Part shown: positions 8,120 to 17,700 of the stretch, piece by piece
Layout of the letters: each line of letters opens with the position of its first letter
Position numbering within the stretch: position 1 is the stretch's first letter
Assembly: GCA_963725065.1 (NCBI GenBank)
Contig: CAVRXD010000018.1
Span: 1-64,000, forward strand
Direction: 5' to 3'
Length of the DNA stretch: 64,000 nucleotides
Origin: VAZQ01 sp963725065
Lineage (GTDB): Bacteria; Pseudomonadota; Alphaproteobacteria; Rhizobiales; Xanthobacteraceae
Notes under the pieces: generated by a model
What the model was told of the DNA's origin: nothing
Seen by the model: only the letters and a program-made list of their open reading frames with translations
The model's database searches: none
Position numbers and translations under genes: made by a program

Positions 8120-9148
8120 ATGTCGTCCATGTCAGCAATATTCCGCGCCGGCCTGATCGCCGCCGTACTGCTCGCCCCGGCGGCGGCGTCCGCCGCCGAC
8201 GCCTTCGCCGGCAAGAACATCGATCTCCTCATCGGGGCGCCGCCCGGCGGCGGCTACGACATCTACGCGCGCACGTTGGCGCGCCACGTGGGCCGCCACA
8301 TTCCAGGCCAGCCGACGATCGTCGCGAAGAACATGCCGGGCGCGGGCAGCGCCCGGGCGGCGGGTTTCATCAGCTCGATCGCGCCCAAGGATGGCACCGC
8401 CATCGCCGCGATCATGCCGGGTGCGGTGATGGGTCCGCTGCTCGACGAGAAAGCCGAAGCGCTGTTCGACCCGACCAAGGTGCTCTATCTCGGCACCGCG
8501 AACAACGGCACCCGCATCTGCGTCTCGCGCAAGGATTCGAAGATCAAGACGTTCGACGATGCGCTCACCCAGAAGGCGAAGTTCGGGGGCGTCTCGGCCA
8601 ATGATTCCACCCGCGAATACGGCTACCTCCACAAGAAGACCGCAGGCGCGCAGTACGACGTAGTCTCGGGTTACGCCGGCACTGCCGAGATCGCGCTCGC
8701 GATCGAGCGTGGCGAGATCGACGGCGTCTGCGGCTGGGATTGGGCGAGCTTCAAGTCGCAGCGGCCGGACTGGATCAGGGACGACAAGGTCAACGTGCTG
8801 CTCCAGGTCGGGCTCGAGCCGAACGACGAGCTCACGCGCATGGGCGTCCCGTCGGTGTTCAAATACGTGAAGAACGAGGACGATCGCAAAGTGGTCGAGC
8901 TGGTGATCAGCCAGCAGGTGTTCCAACGCTCGTATATCGCGCCGCCCGGCCTGCCGGCGGAGCAACTCGGCATGCTGCGGTCCGCTTTCGACGCCACCAT
9001 GGGCGACAAGCAGTTCCTCGATGACGCCGAAAAGGCTCGTCTCGATATCTCTCCCCTCTCCGGCACCAAGGTGCAGGACCTGGTGCAGAAGCTCTACGCC
9101 ACGCCCAAGGACGTGATCACCCGGGCGCGGCAGGCGATCACGCCTTAG
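8120..9148 (+). CDS. Bug/TctC-like periplasmic solute-binding protein
   Basis: 342 aa with signal peptide about 1-26 (LLAPAAASAAD). It belongs to the tripartite tricarboxylate transporter receptor superfamily but to a divergent branch: the usual YPxRPIxxxVPFxPGG start is here NIDLLIGAPPGGGYDIYART. Conserved downstream parts include NMPGAGSARAAGF and PKDGTAIAAIMPG. ATG 8120 has AAAGG upstream. No TctA/TctB membrane genes are nearby. The divergent MmgE/PrpD gene is a possible functional partner. Confidence 0.82.
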   Translation: MSSMSAIFRAGLIAAVLLAPAAASAADAFAGKNIDLLIGAPPGGGYDIYARTLARHVGRHIPGQPTIVAKNMPGAGSARAAGFISSIAPKDGTAIAAIMPGAVMGPLLDEKAEALFDPTKVLYLGTANNGTRICVSRKDSKIKTFDDALTQKAKFGGVSANDSTREYGYLHKKTAGAQYDVVSGYAGTAEIALAIERGEIDGVCGWDWASFKSQRPDWIRDDKVNVLLQVGLEPNDELTRMGVPSVFKYVKNEDDRKVVELVISQQVFQRSYIAPPGLPAEQLGMLRSAFDATMGDKQFLDDAEKARLDISPLSGTKVQDLVQKLYATPKDVITRARQAITP

Positions 9149-9398
9149 CCCTGCGCTTCAGCAGAGTCGCAGGCTTCGCCTCCAGACGCTCGCCGCCTTT
9201 TCGCGTGTGCCGCCGGCATGCCCTTCCCAAGGGCACGACGCGTTTTTGGCACGGGCCATCGGCGAACCCCGCTTAGGCGGCATGGCGCGCTTGACCGGCG
9301 CCCCCGCTTTCGACCGCGGGTAGCGGCGGAAATCTTCGTGCGACCAATGGGTTAGATGCTCGCGACGGCGCGGACGGCGCCGGGCCAGCAAGAAGGCA

Positions 9399-9448
9399 AA
9401 GATATATCTTGTGCTGCATCTTAGTAAGTGATATCGAAAGATATATCT
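9399..9448 (+). promoter_or_regulatory. Two PadR-type operator palindromes
   Basis: AAGATATATCTT (9399-9410) is a perfect 12-bp palindrome, and AAGATATATCT (9438-9448) repeats 11 of the 12 bases 39 bases downstream. A third partial word, GATATCGAAAG, lies between 9430 and 9440. The second copy sits 22 bases before the PadR start codon. AT-rich dyads of this kind next to a PadR gene are the usual autoregulatory sites. The rest of the 9149-9469 gap shows no gene I can support. Confidence 0.72.
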
Positions 9449-9469
9449 GAAACAGACAAGGAGACCGAC

Positions 9470-10102
9470 ATGTTCGGTATGAGACATTCCTGTGGATCCC
9501 CGCATGGGGGCAAATGGGCCGCACGCCGCGGCTGGCGTGGGCATGTCGGCCCAGGCCAGGGCTGGGGCGGGCGCCATGGCGGCATGGGCGGCGGCGAGAT
9601 GATGCGCGCCGGCCGCATGCTGGCGCAGGGCGATTTGCGCCTGATCGCGCTGGCCCTGATCGCCGAGCAGCCGCGCCACGGCTACGAGATCATCAAGCTG
9701 CTCGAGGACAAGACCGCCGGCTGGTACTCACCCAGCCCGGGCATCGTCTATCCGACGCTTACCTATCTCGAGGAGGTGGGCTACCTCACCGCTCAGCCCG
9801 AGGGCGCCAAGCGGCTCTACACCATCACCGCCGAGGGGCGTGCGCATCTCGAGGAGAACCGCGATTTCGTCGACGCCGTGCTGGAACGGCTCGGCGCCAT
9901 GGGCGAGCGCGTGACCCGGATGCGCCGGCGCGCCCAGAGCGAGGAAGACGAACGCCGCGGACCGAGCGTTTCGCCGATGGTGCGCGCCGCGATCGAGAAC
10001 CTCCGCGAGATCGCGGCCAAGCGGCTCGAAGACGACGCCGATGCGGAGGCCAAGGTGGTCGAGATCCTGGTGGCCGCCGCGTCGCAACTGCGGCGCAGCT
10101 GA
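9470..10102 (+). CDS. PadR family transcriptional regulator
   Basis: 210 aa. The winged-helix domain is at about residues 55-125: LALIAEQPRHGYEIIKLLED, then SPGIVYPTLTYLEEVGYL (recognition helix region) and the wing GAKRLYTITAEGRAHL. An unusual N-terminal tail of about 50 residues is rich in Gly, His, Arg and Met (GGRHGGMGGGEMMRAG) and might bind metal. C-terminal helices (about 130-205) form the dimer part. AAGGAG lies seven bases before ATG. The gene is followed after 23 bases by an O-methyltransferase, so the two are probably co-transcribed and self-controlled through the upstream palindromes. Confidence 0.9.
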   Translation: MFGMRHSCGSPHGGKWAARRGWRGHVGPGQGWGGRHGGMGGGEMMRAGRMLAQGDLRLIALALIAEQPRHGYEIIKLLEDKTAGWYSPSPGIVYPTLTYLEEVGYLTAQPEGAKRLYTITAEGRAHLEENRDFVDAVLERLGAMGERVTRMRRRAQSEEDERRGPSVSPMVRAAIENLREIAAKRLEDDADAEAKVVEILVAAASQLRRS

Positions 10103-10125
10103 ACGAGCACGGAGTCCATCAAACC

Positions 10126-10791
10126 ATGTCCACGCTGGATTCTCCCGCGGTCGCCGCTCTGCTCACGCAACTGTTCGCACACGCCGACAGCGGCGACCCG
10201 GCCACGTTCGAGCGCGTGAACGTCGTGCTCAAGCAGCTGCCGCATCCGCCGGATCAGCGCCAGCGGGCCGAGCTGATGCGCGACGTCTACATGCCGATCT
10301 CGCCGGATGTCGGCCGGCTGCTCTACGTGTTGGCGCGCACCCGAAACGCCAAACTCGTCGTCGAGTTCGGAACCTCGTTCGGCATCTCCGGCATCCACTT
10401 GGCAGCGGCGCTGCGCGACGCGGGCGGCGGGCGCCTCATCGCCACCGAGCTCGATCCGATCAAGGCCGAGCGGGCCGCGCACAATTTCCGCGCCGCGGGA
10501 CTGTCCGAGGTCATCGACCTTCGCGTCGGCGACGCGTTCGAGACGCTCAAGTCCGGCCTCGGCGGCGGCATCGACCTGCTTCTGCTCGACGGCTGGAAGG
10601 AAGCCTACCTGCCCATGCTGCGCTTCCTGGAGCCACAACTCGCGCCGAACGCGCTGGTCGTGGCCGACGATCTCGATATCGCGCCGGAGGCGCTTGCCCC
10701 GTATCTCGATTATGTGCGCAAGCCGGGCAACGGCTACGTCTCGGTCGAGATGCCGCTCGGCGATCGCATCGAGCTATCGATGCGCAGCTGA
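10126..10791 (+). CDS. SAM-dependent O-methyltransferase-like protein
   Basis: 221 aa, the size of class I (COMT-like) O-methyltransferases. SAM-binding motif I is VVEFGTSFGISGIHLAAAL (about residues 81-99), followed by the acidic ribose-binding IATELDPIKAERA and the motif IDLLLLDGWKEAYLPML. These enzymes methylate hydroxyls of phenolics or related small molecules. The start was placed at the ATG 23 bases after the PadR stop. Control by PadR, a family classically tied to phenolic acids, would fit a phenolic substrate, but this is inference. Confidence 0.85.
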   Translation: MSTLDSPAVAALLTQLFAHADSGDPATFERVNVVLKQLPHPPDQRQRAELMRDVYMPISPDVGRLLYVLARTRNAKLVVEFGTSFGISGIHLAAALRDAGGGRLIATELDPIKAERAAHNFRAAGLSEVIDLRVGDAFETLKSGLGGGIDLLLLDGWKEAYLPMLRFLEPQLAPNALVVADDLDIAPEALAPYLDYVRKPGNGYVSVEMPLGDRIELSMRS

Positions 10792-10813
10792 GCCTTCGGG
10801 ATATCCGCGCGGC

Positions 10814-11785
10814 TCACTCCACCTTGAGATTGAGCTTGCGCACCAGCGTCCCCCACTTCGTCTCCTCGGCGTCGATGTCCTTGGCATATTCCTCGGGCGT
10901 CGAGGTCATGGGGTCGCCGCCTTCGGCGAGGATGCGTTGCTTGACCTGCTCGGTGTCCACCAGGGCGCGCAAGGCTGCGTTGAGACGGTCGATGATCGGA
11001 CGGGGCGTCCCCGCCGGCGCAAGCACGCCATAGTGCAGGACCGACTCGAATCCGGGCAAGCCGGATTCGTTGGCGGTGGGTACGTCAGGCAAAAGGCTGA
11101 AGCGCTGGGGGCTGAGCACCGCAATGGCCCGCAAGGTGCCGGCCTGCAGGTTGCCGAGCGCGGGCGGCAACACGCCGAACGCAATCGGCACATGATTGCC
11201 GAGCAGATCGTTCATCACCTGCCCTGTGCCCTTGTACGGGATGATGGCGGCTTCGACGCCGGTGATCGACTTGAACAATTCGGCCGAGAGATAGCCGCCC
11301 GTGCCCACCGCAGAGGTGCCGATGTTGAATTTCGCCCCTTCTTTCTTTGCAATCGCGACGACGTCCCCGATCGTCTTCGCCGGAAACGCGGGATTGGCGA
11401 GCAGCGCCACGGGCATCGATGCGATCAGCCCGATCGGCGCGAAGTCCTTGCGCGGATCGAAGGCGGCATTGGCATAGAGGCTGGGATTGATGGAGATCGA
11501 GCCGGTGTGGCCGAGGAACAGGGTGTAGCCGTCAGGGGCGTTCTTGATGAAGGTCCGGGTGCCGACCAGACCGGAGCCGCCGGCGCGGTTGTCCACCACC
11601 ACCTGCTGACCCAGCACACCTGCAAGTCTTTCCGCCACGACGCGCGCCATGGCGTCGACGCCGCCGCCCGGCGGATAGGGCACGACCAGCGTGATGGTTC
11701 GGGTGGGATAGTCCTGGGCGTAGGCGCTGCCGCAAACGCCAATGGCGACCGCAGCCACGGCTGCGGCCTTCAGCAGATTACGCAA
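10814..11785 (-). CDS. Bug (TTT-type) solute-binding protein
   Basis: 323-aa periplasmic receptor of the Bordetella uptake gene family. Signal peptide 1-23 ending GSAYAQD, then the diagnostic YPTRTITLVVPYPPGGGVDA, NRAGGSGLVGTRTF, APDGYTLFLGHTGS and KDFAPIGLIASMPVAL. Starting at TTG directly abuts a GGGGAGG element, so translation more likely begins at one of the CTG codons a few residues later; the true start is uncertain by about five residues. No membrane subunits adjoin. Ligands of this family are carboxylates and related small acids. Confidence 0.9.
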   Translation of the reverse strand: MRNLLKAAAVAAVAIGVCGSAYAQDYPTRTITLVVPYPPGGGVDAMARVVAERLAGVLGQQVVVDNRAGGSGLVGTRTFIKNAPDGYTLFLGHTGSISINPSLYANAAFDPRKDFAPIGLIASMPVALLANPAFPAKTIGDVVAIAKKEGAKFNIGTSAVGTGGYLSAELFKSITGVEAAIIPYKGTGQVMNDLLGNHVPIAFGVLPPALGNLQAGTLRAIAVLSPQRFSLLPDVPTANESGLPGFESVLHYGVLAPAGTPRPIIDRLNAALRALVDTEQVKQRILAEGGDPMTSTPEEYAKDIDAEETKWGTLVRKLNLKVE

Positions 11786-11883
11786 CCTCCCCTCCCCGTT
11801 TTTATTTAGCTGGACACGGCGCCGTCCCGATACGCTTGAACGGCGCCCGTCGCAGCTTCAACCACTAAAGTTGGCGCAAATCC

Positions 11884-12063
11884 TCAATGAACGAGCGTGT
11901 CCACCTGAAGTCGCGCGATTTCGTCCTTCACCAGCAACTTGCGACGTTTCAATTCTACGATCTCGAGATCGTCGATCGATGGATGGGCCTGGGCTTCTGC
12001 GATTTCCGCTTCCAGGACCCGATGCCGTTTTTCCAGTTCCGCAAGGTGCGCTTGTATGGACAT
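11884..12063 (-). CDS. DUF465 (YdcH-like) small protein
   Basis: 59 aa, starting MSIQAHLAELEKRHRVLEAE with AGGAGA upstream. It is a two-helix, charged protein with the DUF465 pattern LEIVELKRRKLLVKDEIARL (about residues 33-52). Function unknown in general. A second DUF465 gene lies 273 bases away, divergently transcribed; the two share the LK(R/K)RKL core. Cytoplasmic. Confidence 0.85.
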   Translation of the reverse strand: MSIQAHLAELEKRHRVLEAEIAEAQAHPSIDDLEIVELKRRKLLVKDEIARLQVDTLVH

Positions 12064-12336
12064 GTTGGGGGGTTCTCCTGACGTCAGATAGTTGCCTGAC
12101 CTTATAAAGTGTACACCGAAATCGCCCGTTTTCGAAGGGGGTTTTCATTGTGCGACGCAGCATTCCGCGCCGGCGCCGCGTCATCGTGGACACCGGCTTG
12201 AACGCGGGCGGGCAAAAAGAGATACTTTTTGGCGTTGCGGCGGCCCGCTGAGCGGAGCGGGCACCGGCCAGCCGCGGACGCAACGTCGATGCCGACGCGC
12301 TCCGCGGCGGTGCAAGGCTTCGAATCAGCGGTGGCG

Positions 12337-12543
12337 ATGACCCAGGACGAAGAACGCGAGTTGCGGCAGCAACTGGCGCGCGTGCAGCAGGAGCACCGCG
12401 ATCTTGATGCCGCGATCTCCGCATTGCAGCACTCGCCGGGCTCCGACTTGCTGCAGGTGCAGCGGCTGAAGAAGCGCAAGCTCTACTTGCGCGACCGCAT
12501 TTCCCATATCGAAGACCAGCTGACGCCGGACATCATTGCTTAG
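12337..12543 (+). CDS. DUF465 (YdcH-like) small protein, second copy
   Basis: 68 aa predicted coiled coil beginning MTQDEERELRQQLARVQQEH. The core LLQVQRLKKRKLYLRDRIS (about residues 38-56) matches DUF465. An in-frame ATG 48 bases upstream (12289) is an alternative start; neither has a strong ribosome site, and 12337 gives the usual family length. It ends 37 bases before the stop of the minus-strand Bug gene. Paralogue of the divergent small gene at 11884-12063. Confidence 0.8.
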   Translation: MTQDEERELRQQLARVQQEHRDLDAAISALQHSPGSDLLQVQRLKKRKLYLRDRISHIEDQLTPDIIA

Positions 12544-12579
12544 GCCGATATTGCCAGGGTCGACGCCCGTGCAGGCGGT

Positions 12580-13554
12580 TTACTCCGCCTGGATACCGGC
12601 ATCGCGGATGACCTTGGTCCAGCGCTCGGTCTCCTCCTTCTTGAGCTTCGCCATGTCCTGCGGGCTGCCACCGGCGGCCATGAGGTTGAGCTCGCGGAAC
12701 CGCGCCTTGGTGTCGGGCTCGTTGAGGATCTCGTTGATCGTCCGGTTGAGCTTGGCGATGACCGGAGCCGGGGTCTTGGGCGGAGCGCTGATGGCGTTCC
12801 AGGTGTCCGAAACAAACGCGGGCAACCCGACCTCGATCAAGGTCGGAGCGTCCGGCAACATATCGAGCCGCTTCTCCGTGGCCACCGCAAGGATCCGGGC
12901 TTTGCCGGCATCGTGCAGCTTGTGGCCCGAGGCGAGCTCCATGAAGATGAAGTCGACATGTCCTGCGACGAGATCGTTGAGCGCGGGCCCGGTTCCGCGA
13001 TAGGGGACATGCAGCATCTTGGTTCCCGTTGCCTTCGCGAACAGCTCAGCGGTCAGGTGCGACGTCGTCCCCGGTCCCTGCGAGGCGTAGGTGATCTTGC
13101 CCGGATTGGCTTTGGCGTAAGCGATGAACTCCTGCACCGTCTTGGCCGGAAAATCCTGCCGCACCAGCAGCACGTTCGGAAATTTCGACATCACGGCCAC
13201 CGGCTCGAGCGCGACCGGATCGAAGTTGAGCTTCTTGTAGAGCGCGATATTGCTGGTGATCGGCGCAGGCTGCGTCGCCAGCAGGGTGTAGCCGTCGGGC
13301 TCGGCGGTATACACCGCCTCGGCGCCGATATTGCCGCCGCCACCGCCGCGGTTCTCGATCACGAATGGTTGACCCAGTCGCTGCTGAAGCCGCGCCGCGA
13401 AAATTCTCGTCACGGTGTCCACGCCGCCGCCGGCCGGCACGCTCACGATGATCTTCACCGGACGATTCGGATAGTCGGCGGCCGGGTCCTGCTGTGCGAG
13501 CACCGGCGACGTCGCCATCAGCACGGCTGCAATCAGGGCGGTGTATCTCAACAT
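12580..13554 (-). CDS. Bug (TTT-type) solute-binding protein
   Basis: 324 aa; signal peptide 1-20 (ATSPVLAQQD), followed by YPNRPVKIIVSVPAGGGVDT, ENRGGGGGNIGAEAV, EPDGYTLLATQPAP and AKANPGKITYASQGPGTTSH, all typical of the family. AAGGAG upstream of ATG. It is divergent from the next Bug gene with 221 bases between starts, so the two share a promoter region and may respond to the same compound. Confidence 0.92.
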   Translation of the reverse strand: MLRYTALIAAVLMATSPVLAQQDPAADYPNRPVKIIVSVPAGGGVDTVTRIFAARLQQRLGQPFVIENRGGGGGNIGAEAVYTAEPDGYTLLATQPAPITSNIALYKKLNFDPVALEPVAVMSKFPNVLLVRQDFPAKTVQEFIAYAKANPGKITYASQGPGTTSHLTAELFAKATGTKMLHVPYRGTGPALNDLVAGHVDFIFMELASGHKLHDAGKARILAVATEKRLDMLPDAPTLIEVGLPAFVSDTWNAISAPPKTPAPVIAKLNRTINEILNEPDTKARFRELNLMAAGGSPQDMAKLKKEETERWTKVIRDAGIQAE

Positions 13555-13775
13555 CCAAGTCTCCTTGCCAACGCGCGAGCACTACACCGCCATCCGGGTG
13601 ATTGCGCGGGAATGTGGCATATCGCGCCGGTGAGGGTAAATGCGGCGCGAGGTACCATGGAACTCGCTTGATCTCCACAATGCGCTCGTTTTCGTGCTTG
13701 GGCGGCGCTAGCATCGTCTGCCCCCGCCGGCTCTATCCACGACCGGCGCGCAACGCATTCAGTTCCGGGGAGAGC

Positions 13776-14750
13776 ATGAAACGAACCGTCGTGCTCGCGC
13801 TCGCCTGCGGCCTCGCCTTCGATGCGGCGCCCGCGCAGACGCCGGTTGACGGCTATCCCCAGCGCACGGTGACCTTCCTCTGTCCGTTCCCCGCCGGCGG
13901 CGGCACCGACATCCTCACGCGCATCCTGGCGCAGGAGCTGCAAGACAAGCTCAAGCGGCCGGTCGTGGTGGAGAATCGTCCGGGCGGCGGCACCATCGTC
14001 GCGGCGCAGGCGGCGGCGCGCGCCGCTCCCGACGGCCACACGATCCTGCTCGCGCCGGTGACGACGCTGGCCATGGGCCCGAGCGTTCACAAGTCCCTGC
14101 CCTACGACACCGTGAAGGATTTCGCGCCGGTCGGGCTGGTCGGATCATCGCAGTTTGCGCTCATCGTCAATCCCCGGCTCGGCGTTGCGACGGTCCCCGA
14201 GCTCATCGCCTTCATCAAGAGCAAGGACGGCACGCTGAGCTATGCCACATCCGGCCCGGCGACTCCGCATCACCTGTTCATGGAGCTGTTCCTGAAGATG
14301 GTCGGTGCCAGGGCGCAGCATGTGCCTTACCGCGGCAGCGTGCCCGCGCTCACCGACGTGATCTCCGGGCACATTCCATTCATGATCGTCGATCTCGCCG
14401 TCGCCATTCCCGCCATCAACGAGGGCAAGGTCAGGGCGTTGGGCGTGACGTCGACGGCGCGGATCAAGGCCATGCCGGATCTTCCCACCATCGCCGAGGC
14501 CGGCGTGCCCGGCTATGGCGGCACGCCATGGTTCTCGGTGGTGGCGCCGGCCGGAACGCCGCGGCCGATCATCGACAGGCTCAATCAGGTGCTGATGGCC
14601 TTCATCAACCGGCCCGACATCCAGGACAAGATGAATGCACTTGCGATCACGCCCTGGACCAGCACGCCGGACGAACTGGCGCAGTTCATCCCCGCCGAGA
14701 TCGAGAAATGGGCGCAGGTGGTGAAGGACGCCGGGATCACGCCGGAATAG
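13776..14750 (+). CDS. Bug (TTT-type) solute-binding protein
   Basis: 324 aa. Start placed at the ATG with GGGGAGAG upstream, which opens a clean signal peptide (1-19, ending FDAAPAQT). Family motifs: YPQRTVTFLCPFPAGGGTDI, ENRPGGGTIVAAQAAARAAP and VKDFAPVGLVGSSQFALIV. A strong bidirectional terminator follows. The window's fourth Bug gene within 6.6 kb; ligands cannot be told from sequence. Confidence 0.92.
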   Translation: MKRTVVLALACGLAFDAAPAQTPVDGYPQRTVTFLCPFPAGGGTDILTRILAQELQDKLKRPVVVENRPGGGTIVAAQAAARAAPDGHTILLAPVTTLAMGPSVHKSLPYDTVKDFAPVGLVGSSQFALIVNPRLGVATVPELIAFIKSKDGTLSYATSGPATPHHLFMELFLKMVGARAQHVPYRGSVPALTDVISGHIPFMIVDLAVAIPAINEGKVRALGVTSTARIKAMPDLPTIAEAGVPGYGGTPWFSVVAPAGTPRPIIDRLNQVLMAFINRPDIQDKMNALAITPWTSTPDELAQFIPAEIEKWAQVVKDAGITPE

Positions 14751-14752
14751 CG

Positions 14753-14783
14753 GCTTGCCCGGACGCCGCGCGTCCGGGCAAGC
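14753..14783. terminator. Bidirectional terminator between convergent genes
   Basis: Perfect 14-bp GC-rich stem (GCTTGCCCGGACGC with its complement) and a three-base loop. It begins just after a plus-strand Bug stop and ends four bases before the stop of the minus-strand RND gene. There is no U tract, so it may act by stalling or mRNA 3'-end protection. Confidence 0.75.
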
Positions 14784-14787
14784 GAGA

Positions 14788-17700
14788 TCAAGCGCGCACG
14801 GGACGCGCGAACATGCGCCGCAAGGCCGCCGACCAGCGCAAGCGCCGCTCGCGCAGATGCTCGATCGCCATCAGCGCTGCCGGCGTGACGATCAAGGTCA
14901 GCATGGTGGCAAAGCCCAGCCCGAACACGATGGCGGTCGAGAGATTGATCCACCATTGCGTCGCCGGCGCCCCGACCGTGATCTCGCGCGACATGAATTC
15001 GATGTTCATGCCGAACGCGATCGGCAGCACGCCGAGGATCGCCGTCACCGCGGTCAGCACCACAGGGCGTGCGCGTTCGCGGCAGGTTTCGAGGATGGCG
15101 TCGTAAGCCGCCACGCCTTCGCGCCGCAGCCGATCATAGGTGTCGATCAGCACGATATTGTTGTTCACGATCACGCCGGCATTGGCGATGACGCCGATCC
15201 CGGTCATCACGACGCCGAACGGCTGACCCATGATCATCAGCCCGAGCAGCACACCGAACGTCGAGAGCACGACGGCGGTCAGCACCAGGCCGACCGAGGT
15301 CAGCTTGTTGAACTGCGCGAGCAGGATCGCGAAGATGAGAAAGATCGCGGTGCCGAACGCCTTGAGCAGGAACGCCGACGCCTTGGCACGCTCCTCGTCC
15401 TCGCCCTTGAGCCTGAACGTCACGCCGGAGCCGAGATCGGTCTTGGCGAGCTCGCGGGCGATCTCCTCCTGCACCTTGGCGGATTGCACGCCTTCGGCAA
15501 CGTTGGCGGAGACCGTCATCACCCGGTTGCCGTTGACACGGTTGATGTAGCCCACGCGCGGCGCCGCCAGCCGCTGCACGAAGTTTCCGATCGGCACGTG
15601 GCCCATCGCGGTCTGCACCCGCAGATCGTCGATCTGATCGAGGCTGCGGCGGTCGGGCGGAAAGCGGATCAGAATATCCACCGACTTGTCGCTGTCGACC
15701 GGCCGGTATTCGGTGGCCTTGAGCCCGTTGGTGACGAGTTGCACGGCGCCGCCGACGGTGTTGACGCCGGCGCCGTATTTCGCCGCCTCGGACTTGTCGA
15801 CCTCGATCTTCCAGTCGATGCCCGGAAGCGGTTGGCCGTCGTCGAGATCGCGGATGTCGGCGCGCGCCGCAAGGATGGCAGTGACCTTGTTGGCGGCGGC
15901 CGGCAGCACGGCCGGATCGAGCGCACCGAGTTGCACCTGGATCGGCTTGCCGGTCGCCGGACCGGCGCGCGGCGCTGTCACCTCGATCAGGACGCCGGGC
16001 AGGTCCGCGGTCTTGGCGCGGATGGCATCCATGATCTCGTGCGCGGGCGGACGGACTCGCCAGTCCGCGAACTCGAACTGGATAACCCCGACGGTATCTT
16101 CGGTCAGCTCGCCCATGCCGCGCGGCTGCTCGCCGATGCGGGTATAGACGGTCTTGAGGCCGTCGAACGCGAGCACTCTCTTTTCGACCTCGGCAACGAG
16201 GCGATTCTTCTCCTCGAGCGCGAGGTTGCCCCTCGCGTGCACGATCACCTGGCCGTAATCGGGCTCGACGCTCGGGAAGAATTCGACGCCGCGGCCGAAC
16301 TTTCCGTAGCCCACCTGCACCGCGACCAGAAGCAGTGCCGCCAGCGTGAGCGTCATGCCGGGCCGGCGCAACGCCAGCCGCACCGTGCGCATATAGGGTC
16401 CGCTGTCGCGTGCGCGGTCGTCGTGCGGTACCGGCGACGCCTTGCCGAGCAGCGCACCGAGCGTGGGGGTAAAGAACAGCGCCACCACCAGCGAGGCCGA
16501 GAGCGTCGCGATCAGTGTGATCGGCAGATATTTCATGAACTGGCCCACCACGCCCGGCCAGAACAGCAGCGGCGAGAACGCGGCGATGCGGGTCGCGGTG
16601 GCGGCGATCACCGGGCCGGCCATCCGCTTGGCCGCCAGCGAATACGCCTCCTTGGGCGGCATGCCCTCGGACATGCGGCGTTCAGCAAACTCCGAAACGA
16701 TGATGGCGTCGTCGACCAGCATGCCGACCGCCAGGATGAGCGAAAACAGAACGACGATGTTGACCGTCAGTCCCGCGAGCTGCAGGCCGAGCACGCCGGC
16801 CAGAAACGACGCCGGGATCGCGATCCCGATGAACAGCGAGGCACGGAAACCCAGTGCGAACAGAATCACGATCACCACCAGCAACACGCCGGTTGCAACC
16901 GAGTTCTGCAGGTCGCCGAGCATCTGCCGGATGACCTTCGACTTGTCCTGGGTGAAGGTGACGTGCACCGCCTCCGGCCAGGTCTTCTGCAGCTCCGCCA
17001 CGGTCGCGCGCACCGCGTCGACCGTCTCTATCAGATTGGCGCCGGAACGCTTCGACACCTCGATGGTCATGGCGGGGCGTCCGTTGACCCGCGTGACCGA
17101 GGTCGCGTCCTTGAAGGTGGGCTTGACCTCGCCGATGTCGAGCAGCGTCACCGACGCTTTCGAGGACGCGATGATTGGGATCTTCAGGATGTCCTGCGGC
17201 TTCTCGAACAGCGACGGCACCTTGACCGCAAAGCGGCCGGTCTCGCCTTCGATCGCGCCGGCGGCGATGAGCGTGTTGAAGGATTGCGTCACCGAGCCGA
17301 GCTGATCGAGCGACATGCCGTAGCTCGCCAGCAGCTTGGGATCGAGAATGATCTCGACCGCCTCGTCGCGGGCGCCGCGCAGTTCGGCCGCCAGCACGCC
17401 GGGCGCCTGCTCGATGGCGTTCTTGGCGGAGCGGGCGATGCGCAGCAGCGTGCGTTCGGGGACGTCTCCGGACAGGCCCACCACCAGCACGGGGTAGAGC
17501 GACAGGTTGACCTCGAGCACCTGCGGTTCGTCCACGTCGCGGGGCAGATCGTGCTTGGCCTGGTCCACCTTGGCACGCACGTCCGCGAGCGCAGACTTGG
17601 AATCGAAGCCGGCTTCGAATTCGAGCAGCACGAAGCCGCCGCCCTCGAAGGCGGTGGAACGCATCTCCTTCACGTTGCCGACCGATTTGAGCTGGGTCTC

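Noticed and set aside
9158..9679. 173-codon minus frame over the padR start
   Set aside because: Overlaps padR, its operators and ribosome site; composition basic and unstructured.
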